Under the pieces are notes generated by a model that worked only from the letters and a program-made list of their open reading frames with translations, did not search any database and was not told the DNA's origin. A stretch of DNA of 64,000 nt, taken from a virus. Location: the IMG/VR virus record IMGVR_UViG_3300013094_000019, positions 62,001 through 126,000 of that record; one strand, written 5' to 3'. Shown piece after piece: positions 42,848 through 49,334 of the stretch. A program made the translations under genes and the position numbers. Position 1 is the stretch's first letter; every line of letters starts with the position of its first letter.

Positions 42848-43452
42848 TACATCAGTTATTTCCTATACCTATCTATACTTGCATTAACACTGAATTTATT
42901 GAATACGGTAAATCTCTATTTGATTCTTGTCCCAAATATGATTACGAAGAAAACGGATTTAGAACTACATTAAAAGAGTATTCCCCAGGCCACGCAAATA
43001 TAGGGTGGAATTTTTTAAATTTTGATGGGACTGGACCTTTAATAAATTTTATAAAAAAAACAACCATTGAGTTCATGCAAGCTAACGGACTTGATGATTG
43101 TTACGAAGTTGACATTCCAAACATATGGTTAAATGAACAAGAATCTAGCGGGAACTTAACTCCACATTCCCATTATGGATATTCATACAGCGGAACTTAT
43201 TATATAAATTGTCCCGGAGAATCTGGAAAAATTATTTTTCACAATCCTGCAGACTATGGTTTTAGACAAAAATTTAAAAATATAAAAACATATAATACAA
43301 GTAATTCTTCAACATGGTGGATTCCTGTTAAGGAAGGAACTTTAATATTATTCCCTTCATATTTGATGCATAGTGTTCCGCCGCAAGAATTTACAGGGAT
43401 ACGGCAATCAATAGCATTTGATATTACAGTATATCCAAGGATAGGCATATGA
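42844..43452 (+). CDS. 2OG-Fe(II) oxygenase 3, PF13759-like (202 aa)
   Basis: 202 residues starting MIHQLFPIPIYTCIN, the F-P-x-P-I-Y start usual for the 2OG-FeII_Oxy_5 group. Key blocks are NIWLNEQESSGNLTPHSHYG (His108 and His110), YSGTYYINCPGESGKIIFHN, and LILFPSYLMHSVPP (His176) with GIRQSIAFD (Arg187). It belongs to a different subfamily from its neighbours, so the cluster was not produced by simple tandem duplication. Overlapping ATGA junctions on both sides show translational coupling. The substrate is unknown. Confidence 0.85.
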   Translation: MIHQLFPIPIYTCINTEFIEYGKSLFDSCPKYDYEENGFRTTLKEYSPGHANIGWNFLNFDGTGPLINFIKKTTIEFMQANGLDDCYEVDIPNIWLNEQESSGNLTPHSHYGYSYSGTYYINCPGESGKIIFHNPADYGFRQKFKNIKTYNTSNSSTWWIPVKEGTLILFPSYLMHSVPPQEFTGIRQSIAFDITVYPRIGI

Positions 43453-44030
43453 GCAAAGACAGACTTTTAACAACATGGGCACTTAAGCCAGAACATGTGC
43501 AAAATTGGGCTTATTGGAATAATGTGTTTAGTCCCGACGAATGCGCAAAAATTATTGAATTAGGGAATTCTAAAAACTTTAATTCTGGAATAGTTAGGGG
43601 AGAAGATCAAACCGTTAGAGATAGCGAAATATCTTGGCTGTTCCCACCAGATGCACAGTGGGTTTTTGAAAGGCTAACTGATGTTGCTAACGGGCTTAAC
43701 GATAATTTTTTTAAGTTTGATCTTTTTGGGTTTGCAGAAGGTTTACAATTTACAAAATATACAGCACCTGGGGGGAAATATGATTTACATTTAGATAAAT
43801 CAATTGACCAAAGTATTAGAAAGTTATCAATGACCTTGCAACTATCCTCTCCGGATGATTACGAAGGCGGTGAACTAATTTTACAAACTAGTTCCATACC
43901 AGAAATTCTCCCTAAAGAGCAAGGAAAATTAATAGCTTTTCCAAGCTACTTGCTACACGGAGTTCAACCAGTTACAAAGGGGATTCGCTATAGCTTAGTA
44001 GCATGGATTACCGGTCCAGCCTTTAAATAA
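43449..44030 (+). CDS. 2OG-Fe(II) oxygenase 4, PKHD-type/PiuC-like hydroxylase (193 aa)
   Basis: A complete PKHD-type set: KYDLHLDKS with His114 and Asp116, KLSMTLQLSSPDDYEGGELI, IAFPSYLLHGVQPVTKGIR with His170 and Arg180, and YSLVAWITGP. The N-terminal WNNVFSPDECAKIIELGNS is typical of this subfamily. It is the last gene of the coupled oxygenase series and ends tail-to-tail with the Nudix gene (8-base overlap), without a terminator between the opposing units. Confidence 0.88.
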   Translation: MSKDRLLTTWALKPEHVQNWAYWNNVFSPDECAKIIELGNSKNFNSGIVRGEDQTVRDSEISWLFPPDAQWVFERLTDVANGLNDNFFKFDLFGFAEGLQFTKYTAPGGKYDLHLDKSIDQSIRKLSMTLQLSSPDDYEGGELILQTSSIPEILPKEQGKLIAFPSYLLHGVQPVTKGIRYSLVAWITGPAFK

Positions 44031-44472
44031 GTTCAACTAGATCGAATACTGTTTGAAGTTTGGTTTTAATAGTTTTGTTAGTAAAACTATTTCGCAGGCC
44101 TTGATGTATTGGCTTAGGAGCAAAATCTAATGTTGCCCATGCCCATGCCATATGTTCACTACTTAGTATAGGTACAAACTCGTCTGATATGACACACAAG
44201 TATGTGTGAAAATTAAAAACTTTATCATTACTGACAAATGTTTCCAAAGGTATTGTTTTAATTATTTTTGGAACACTACCAATTTCTTCTTTAATTTCAC
44301 GCTGGAGACCCTGCCATGCTGTTTCTCCTTCAATATTAGTACCGCCTACTAATCCCCAAGTTCCCTGATGCTTCCCTCGAGCTTTTTGTAGTAGTAAAAA
44401 CCGTCGTGTATTTTTGGCGTAGAACAAAGCTCCGCTACAAACAATACGATCAGTTATAGTTCTATTCTCCAA
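44023..44472 (-). CDS. Nudix hydrolase (149 aa)
   Basis: The Nudix box is clear: Gly44, Glu50, then REIKEEIG (58-65), following the GX5EX7REUXEEXGU pattern except that the last position is Ser. LLQKARGKHQGTWGLVGGT precedes it as in typical NTP or ADP-ribose pyrophosphohydrolases. A metal-dependent pyrophosphatase on a nucleoside diphosphate-linked substrate is likely; the exact substrate cannot be inferred. The start is taken as TTG at 44472 (GGAAATTGGAG), since no ATG or GTG fits the N-terminus; it overlaps the end of gp15 by 19 bases. It is the third gene of the minus-strand neck operon. Confidence 0.85.
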   Translation of the reverse strand: MENRTITDRIVCSGALFYAKNTRRFLLLQKARGKHQGTWGLVGGTNIEGETAWQGLQREIKEEIGSVPKIIKTIPLETFVSNDKVFNFHTYLCVISDEFVPILSSEHMAWAWATLDFAPKPIHQGLRNSFTNKTIKTKLQTVFDLVELI

Positions 44473-45950
44473 TTTCCTGCCCTATAGTCGCCTTCAAACG
44501 ATTTGGCCCACTGTGTGCCATTCCAGACATACTGTACTCCAGTATATATATTCGTTTGATAAACTATGGTGGAATTTTCTTGGCCACTATTAAATACTAC
44601 ATTCCATTGAGTTCCATCCCATTCTATAACATCATTAGCATGAGCATTTAAGGAGCCCCAGGCTGCTACTCCTGCTTGTGTATGGCCTGCGTTGTCGATA
44701 TAAGTTCGTCCATCAGCATGCCCTATATCTTCTATAATTAAAAATCTATCTCCAGCTTGTAGGTTAGTTATACCGTCGCCTGGGAAAGTTTTATAAGGAT
44801 CTATGATTGCATCAAATGTTCCTGGACTATTAGTTCTATAATTGGTACCTTGATCATAATTAGGATCTGTACCGAATCGACCTGAACTATCTATCAGCGT
44901 ATTACTAGGAATAGTATTCATGTCATAGTTAATAGTCAATAGCGTGCCGTCTAAGGGATTAGTTGCTATAGTACCGACCACCTGCGTTCCATTTGGTTGA
45001 TAAAGATAAATCTTACTTACCCCGGCGATATATTGTCCCGGATACTGTTCAAATAATTCTACCCAATTATGCAATGGTCCACTAGCTACGGGAATATCTA
45101 GTGTAGGTTCGTGAGGAACATCTGCATTAGTTTTATCTAAAAGCACAGCTTGGCCATTATAGACTTGTATGTTATAATCGGTAATGGTGGTTATTTTCCT
45201 GTCTAATAAATCCTTAAATGATGTTGTAGGACCTGCTAACGGCTGACCTAATCCCTCAATATAATTATTATTATCAGTTTCTTGATTAGCGTAGATGCTG
45301 GTAATAATACGAGTGATAACACCAAGATGTTTAACTTTAACAGGCGGGCTTAACCATATCGGTGCAATAAGAGTAATGGTGGCTATGTCAATAGGGGTAT
45401 CTGTACCCACTGGAACTTGCTTGCTGGACCAATTTATTTGCGAAACATTTAAAACACTAAGACTAGTCCAGTCAATATAGTTGTCTGTAGTTTGTATCTC
45501 AAGTGCAGGATTAAACAGCACAAGCACTTGCTCGAGTATTTGTAATTTTTGATCTGTGCTGGATGCCCATATATCAACCTTCATGGTTAATTTAAACGGG
45601 GTAGGCATTACCCGTTCAATGGTATAGTTACGACCTTGCCCTTGTGTATAGGCATTACTCGTTAGATCAATGTCTCTTTCTCTTAGATGTAACTTATTGA
45701 TATAAGTAGCATCGGCTAGCCTAGTATTATCAAGTTCTAAACCGGAAATGTACACAGCCATTTTAGGCACACTTTGCAAAGCAGATGCACTGTTTTGATT
45801 AATAATTGCACCGACTTGTCGGTCTTGATCTCCGTAGATCACTGGGACTTGTACAAGTGTACCGTCACTGTATTTGACTACAAAGTTACTTAGAACTCTA
45901 ATTGTTTGTGTAAGATATCTGCGTATCTGACCGTCATAAAACCATTGCAT
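44454..45950 (-). CDS. 15: Tail completion / proximal sheath stabiliser gp15
   Basis: The N-terminal 250 residues match T4 gp15: WFYDGQIRRYLTQTIRVLSN, LVQVPVIYGDQDRQVGAI, VPKMAVYISGLELDNTRL, RVMPTPFKLTMKVDIWASST, QILEQVLVLFNPALEIQ and LIAPIWLSPPVKVKHLG. In T4 gp15 forms the hexameric ring that caps the sheath and tube and joins the head. Here the protein is 498 residues against 272 in T4, with a long C-terminal extension (from about 260) containing DAIIDPYKTFPGDGITNLQA and Trp-rich segments (AWGSLNAHANDVIEWDGTQW) of fibre-type character. Its start overlaps the gp14 stop, so the two are co-translated. Confidence 0.9.
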   Translation of the reverse strand: MQWFYDGQIRRYLTQTIRVLSNFVVKYSDGTLVQVPVIYGDQDRQVGAIINQNSASALQSVPKMAVYISGLELDNTRLADATYINKLHLRERDIDLTSNAYTQGQGRNYTIERVMPTPFKLTMKVDIWASSTDQKLQILEQVLVLFNPALEIQTTDNYIDWTSLSVLNVSQINWSSKQVPVGTDTPIDIATITLIAPIWLSPPVKVKHLGVITRIITSIYANQETDNNNYIEGLGQPLAGPTTSFKDLLDRKITTITDYNIQVYNGQAVLLDKTNADVPHEPTLDIPVASGPLHNWVELFEQYPGQYIAGVSKIYLYQPNGTQVVGTIATNPLDGTLLTINYDMNTIPSNTLIDSSGRFGTDPNYDQGTNYRTNSPGTFDAIIDPYKTFPGDGITNLQAGDRFLIIEDIGHADGRTYIDNAGHTQAGVAAWGSLNAHANDVIEWDGTQWNVVFNSGQENSTIVYQTNIYTGVQYVWNGTQWAKSFEGDYRAGNWRIEL

Positions 45951-47395
45951 TATAGATCCGCCCTAGGTCTAAGAGCCTGGCTAAGACTTTGTCTTACGGC
46001 TTCTCTGTTTGTATATAGCCCTAAGGTCCATTGTCCATTGTAAGGTATGAGTGTTTGTTGACCGTTGACTACTGGTAAATTAATTTGAAGGTAACTTCCG
46101 CCATTGTAGGTATAAGTCGTGATAACATATTGTCCTGGATAATCAGCAGTGGCAAAGTTCATCTGATAAGTACCTAGTTTTAAACCTACATATGGTACAC
46201 TACCATAACTGGCTTCATACGGTGTGAGTGTATTAATTTGATGTTGATCAACTGTAAGCTCGACAAGCGTTTGTAATACACTACTGTTATAGATATAGTC
46301 AGTATTATTAATGAAGCTGGTCTTCTGTGTTTGACGAGAATCATTATTGGTCATATTCATTCGCACAGCATCCTCTGATACGACCCATGCAGTGCCATTG
46401 AACTGAAATAGTCTATTAGGTGCAAAATCCACCCTTAGGAAAAAATCATGTTTAATAGGATGCTCTGGAAATTGTATACCAAATCCAAAGGCATAACCAT
46501 TAGCCGGGTATCCATCACCTACTAAGTAGCCTGTATATCCTGTTCTAACTGGAACTCCGGAGTCTGAATTGGTTTCAAGATTCACTGATTCGATACTGGT
46601 ATCTAATTCTTCAGTATCAGCAGTGTTGATCACAGGCTTACCTGTTGTAGGATCTACTGCCAGTGTATAAAATTGACGAGTCTGATATCCACTCTGTGCC
46701 GCATCTGTTTCAGCTTGTGCTATAACAGCATTATTAATTGTTAGGTCAGCCGATTGTGTGCTTAGGACATCACGAAGTGTAACACCTGGTACAGGATCAC
46801 CATTAGCATCTGTCATTGGCAAATTAAGTATCTGTGCAAATTGTTGGCTATCGGTCATCTTTTTGCACTTGAGTCTATATAAATGAGGTTGCCATGTGAC
46901 TGAATAACCTTCGCTAGCATTATTGACATCTGTAACTACATAGTATCTCGGCATGCCATACATTAAATTGTTTAAGGCAAAATCATCACGCAAATGTGGA
47001 AGCTCAAAGACATCACCGCTGATGGGTTTGCGACCAATAATAGCTACGATATCATTAATATGCACTGTGATAGCAATTTGATCTGAATCTAGTAGTAGAC
47101 CAAATTGGCTTAAATTCCAATCAAGAGACTGAACAGTATAGTGCCCACGGAGTCTGTATATGCTAGTATCGTAAACACGATCGCGATTTTCTAACAGCAA
47201 CAAGTCTTGTATATTACTGGGACTTTGAGTACTATAAGTAGGCTGATCAGCTGAAGCAGTTGTGGGATTTTGCGTACCTAGCAACTTATGATAATACATG
47301 TCGGTCCCACCCAAAGTAAACGACTCTGAGATAGTTCGATCCATATATTTGTAATCGACACCGTAGTTAGGTTTGTAAAGGCTTATTCTTGGCAT
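45950..47395 (-). CDS. 14: Neck protein gp14
   Basis: 481 residues. The N-terminal half is gp14-like: YMDRTISESFTLGGTDMYYH, DLLLLENRDRVYDTSIYRLR, SLDWNLSQFGLLLDSDQIAI, VHINDIVAIIGRKPISGDVF and FELPHLRDDFALNN. In T4 gp14 helps close the head and forms the neck with gp13. Here it is much longer than T4 gp14 (256 residues). It is identified by these blocks and by being followed by gp15 and facing gp13. No Shine-Dalgarno sequence is present; a late box ends 7 bases before the ATG. Confidence 0.8.
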   Translation of the reverse strand: MPRISLYKPNYGVDYKYMDRTISESFTLGGTDMYYHKLLGTQNPTTASADQPTYSTQSPSNIQDLLLLENRDRVYDTSIYRLRGHYTVQSLDWNLSQFGLLLDSDQIAITVHINDIVAIIGRKPISGDVFELPHLRDDFALNNLMYGMPRYYVVTDVNNASEGYSVTWQPHLYRLKCKKMTDSQQFAQILNLPMTDANGDPVPGVTLRDVLSTQSADLTINNAVIAQAETDAAQSGYQTRQFYTLAVDPTTGKPVINTADTEELDTSIESVNLETNSDSGVPVRTGYTGYLVGDGYPANGYAFGFGIQFPEHPIKHDFFLRVDFAPNRLFQFNGTAWVVSEDAVRMNMTNNDSRQTQKTSFINNTDYIYNSSVLQTLVELTVDQHQINTLTPYEASYGSVPYVGLKLGTYQMNFATADYPGQYVITTYTYNGGSYLQINLPVVNGQQTLIPYNGQWTLGLYTNREAVRQSLSQALRPRADL

Positions 47396-47402
47396 AGTAG
47401 TA

Positions 47403-47410
47403 TATTTATC
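47403..47410 (-). promoter_or_regulatory. Late promoter GATAAATA (minus strand) for gp14-gp15-Nudix
   Basis: TATTTATC on the plus strand reads GATAAATA on the minus strand and ends 7 bases before the gp14 ATG. The predicted leader is therefore about 2 bases. It faces a plus-strand box 4 bases away. Confidence 0.65.
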
Positions 47411-47414
47411 GATA

Positions 47415-47422
47415 GCTAAATA
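47415..47422 (+). promoter_or_regulatory. Late promoter GCTAAATA for gp13
   Basis: GCTAAATA, 17 bases before the gp13 ATG at 47440, with AAGGAGAG between. Together with the opposing box it makes a compact divergent late promoter. Confidence 0.6.
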
Positions 47423-47439
47423 TACAAGGAGAGCTAAGA

Positions 47440-48210
47440 ATGTCTGATGAAAACCCAGCTACTAAAGAAAGAAACGCAGTATTTGACTATACTAAAACCA
47501 TGCTTGGCGACGGTATGGTCGAAGTCGAGCTAGATCCCGTACACTACGAAACTGCTCTAGATCGAGCACTTAATCGCTATCGTCAGCGTAGTTCTAATGC
47601 TGTTGAAGAAAGTTTCATGTTTTTAGAACTTATACAAGATGTAAACGAATATCGTTTACCCGACGAAGTCATTGAAGTCCGTGAAGTTTTCCGTAGAAGC
47701 ATCGGTTCTAGGACCGGCCTAGGTGCAGGTGGAACGCTGTTTGAACCATTTAACTTAGCATACACTAATACCTATTTGTTGAGCGGCACTATGATGGGCG
47801 GGCTGGCCACATACGATATGTTTGCAGGTTATCAGAAGCTTGTAGGTCGTATGTTTGGTAGTTATATTGAATATAAATGGAAGCAACAAACTCATATCTT
47901 AACTATCCTACAAAGGCCGTTTGCCAGCGGTGAACAAGTGTTAATCCGCACCTATAACTATCGCCCCGACTGGGTTTTACTACAAGACATCTATGCCAAA
48001 CAATGGCTCCGAGACTTTACACTGGCCACATGTAAACAAATGCTAGGCGAGGCTCGTTCTAAGTTTGGATCTATTGCAGGCCCACAGAGCCCAATCCAAT
48101 TAAATGGTACAGCACTGAAACAAGAAGCACAGACTGAGCTAGACAAATTAGAAAAAGAAATTATTAATTTGGAAAGCGGCGGCATACCATATACCTGGGT
48201 ACAAGGCTAA
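47440..48210 (+). CDS. 13: Neck protein gp13
   Basis: 256 residues. Characteristic parts are RNAVFDYTKTMLGDGMVEVE near the N-terminus, YETALDRALNRYRQRSSNA, VNEYRLPDEVIEVREVFRR, and PDWVLLQDIYAKQWLRDFTL with the following CKQMLGEARSKFG. gp13 forms the dodecameric neck ring that seals the packaged head with gp14. Length is close to the family norm. It is transcribed away from gp14/gp15, an arrangement unlike the collinear order in T4. Confidence 0.9.
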   Translation: MSDENPATKERNAVFDYTKTMLGDGMVEVELDPVHYETALDRALNRYRQRSSNAVEESFMFLELIQDVNEYRLPDEVIEVREVFRRSIGSRTGLGAGGTLFEPFNLAYTNTYLLSGTMMGGLATYDMFAGYQKLVGRMFGSYIEYKWKQQTHILTILQRPFASGEQVLIRTYNYRPDWVLLQDIYAKQWLRDFTLATCKQMLGEARSKFGSIAGPQSPIQLNGTALKQEAQTELDKLEKEIINLESGGIPYTWVQG

Positions 48211-48217
48211 AAAATTC

Positions 48218-48246
48218 TTGACCTCGTAATAAAAGTGTTATATACT
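48218..48246 (+). promoter_or_regulatory. Sigma70-type promoter for gp1
   Basis: TTGACC (48218-48223) and TATACT (48241-48246) with a 17-bp spacer, in the 58-base gap between gp13 and gp1, followed by a GGGGG ribosome-binding site. It predicts early expression of the nucleotide kinase by host polymerase. Confidence 0.85.
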
Positions 48247-48268
48247 AGCACTACTTTACGGGGGTTCT

Positions 48269-48958
48269 ATGATTATAGGTGTATGCGGTTTTATTAGTAG
48301 CGGCAAAGATACCATTGCTGACTATCTCACAAATTTCCATGGTTACAGACGAGAAAGTTTTGCCAATAGCCTTAAAGATGCTGTGTCAGCAGTATTTGGT
48401 TGGGATAGAACCATGTTGGAAGGCCGCACAAAACAAGCCCGTGAATGGCGAGAACAAGTAGATACATGGTGGGCACAGCGTTTAGATATGCCCAATCTTA
48501 CCCCTCGCTGGGTACTACAACATTGGGGCACAGAAGTATGTCGTAACGGATTCCACGATGATATGTGGATTGCTTCGTTGGAGAACAAACTACGCAACTC
48601 AAAAGATGACATTGTGATCAGCGATTGCCGTTTCCCCAATGAAATTAAAAGTATCAAAGAAGCGGGCGGTATCGTAATCCGTGTAAAACGAGGACCTGAG
48701 CCAGAATGGTATCGAGATGCTGCCGACATGAACGCTGGCGATCGCTGTATGAACTATGCCCTTGCTAAAAGTCGTATGTCAAAATTAAATATCCACGCTA
48801 GTGAAACTGCTTGGGTTGGCACTAAATTTGACTATGTTTTAGAAAATAACGGAACTATAGACGAGTTATACAAGCAAGTTCTGACAATTATAGATCAGGG
48901 ACAAGGTCCCCTTGACGCCACCGAACTCCCTCTTTATGAAGGACTCGAGCACAGTTAG
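48269..48958 (+). CDS. 1: Deoxynucleoside monophosphate kinase gp1
   Basis: 229 residues, as in the T4 gp1 family, which phosphorylates dNMPs to supply phage DNA synthesis. The P-loop is GFISSGKDT (7-15). FANSLKDAVSAVFGWDRTML and LTPRWVLQHWGTEVCRNGFH are family blocks, and IVISDCRFPNEIKSIKEAGG includes the conserved DxRFPNE motif. Its promoter is sigma70-type, unlike the neighbouring late genes. Its last 71 bases overlap the 3' end of an antisense HNH-like gene. Confidence 0.95.
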   Translation: MIIGVCGFISSGKDTIADYLTNFHGYRRESFANSLKDAVSAVFGWDRTMLEGRTKQAREWREQVDTWWAQRLDMPNLTPRWVLQHWGTEVCRNGFHDDMWIASLENKLRNSKDDIVISDCRFPNEIKSIKEAGGIVIRVKRGPEPEWYRDAADMNAGDRCMNYALAKSRMSKLNIHASETAWVGTKFDYVLENNGTIDELYKQVLTIIDQGQGPLDATELPLYEGLEHS

Positions 48959-49223
48959 CACATACAGTTTTTAAATTTGGCAATTTGCAATTATTCAGAT
49001 CTCCATCAACATGGAAAACATTAAATACTTCCTTGTGAGGAGATTTGAAACCGCATTTATCACAGGTTGCTTTAATTTGATACCCGGCTCTTTGCCAGCG
49101 CGGTATTCCAGCATATACTCCGCCTTGGAGGCATGCCTCACAGAGCCTTCTATAATAGGCCTTTCCGTTTTTATAATAATTTATAGCGGCAGGTCTTTGG
49201 CCGCAAATACACAATGGACGCAT
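48888..49223 (-). CDS. HNH-endonuclease-like zinc protein (111 aa)
   Basis: 111 residues with three Cys-x-x-Cys or Cys-x-Cys pairs (Cys5/Cys7, Cys28/Cys31, Cys54/Cys57) and a C-terminal HVDGDLNNCKLPNLKTVCAN, which has the His-x-Asp-x(n)-Asn-x-x-Asn-L pattern of HNH-type homing or DNA-processing endonucleases. The first catalytic His is uncertain, and the protein could be a non-nicking zinc-binding relative. Small HNH genes are often inserted between T4-type core genes. Here it lies antisense to gp1 and overlaps its 3' end by 71 bases. A late-like AGTAAATA box ends 4 bases before its ATG. Confidence 0.7.
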   Translation of the reverse strand: MRPLCICGQRPAAINYYKNGKAYYRRLCEACLQGGVYAGIPRWQRAGYQIKATCDKCGFKSPHKEVFNVFHVDGDLNNCKLPNLKTVCANCARVLHKEGVRWRQGDLVPDL

Positions 49224-49227
49224 TGAT

Positions 49228-49235
49228 TATTTACT
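49228..49235 (-). promoter_or_regulatory. Late-promoter-like box AGTAAATA before the HNH-like gene
   Basis: TATTTACT on the plus strand reads AGTAAATA on the minus strand and ends 4 bases before the ATG at 49223. No Shine-Dalgarno sequence is positioned for this start. Confidence 0.45.
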
Positions 49236-49295
49236 AAACCGCACCTTTTCTTGCCCTTTTTGTGGCCTCTAATCGGGCGATAATATCCAGAATAC

Positions 49296-49303
49296 TATAA
49301 ATA
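49296..49303 (+). promoter_or_regulatory. Exact T4-type late promoter TATAAATA before the sheath gene
   Basis: A perfect TATAAATA octamer, 31 bases upstream of the gp18 ATG at 49335, with GGAG in the leader. The gap 49224-49334 contains only this and the minus-strand box. Confidence 0.8.
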
Positions 49304-49334
49304 CAAATAGAATAGTAATCATGGAGACTATGTA

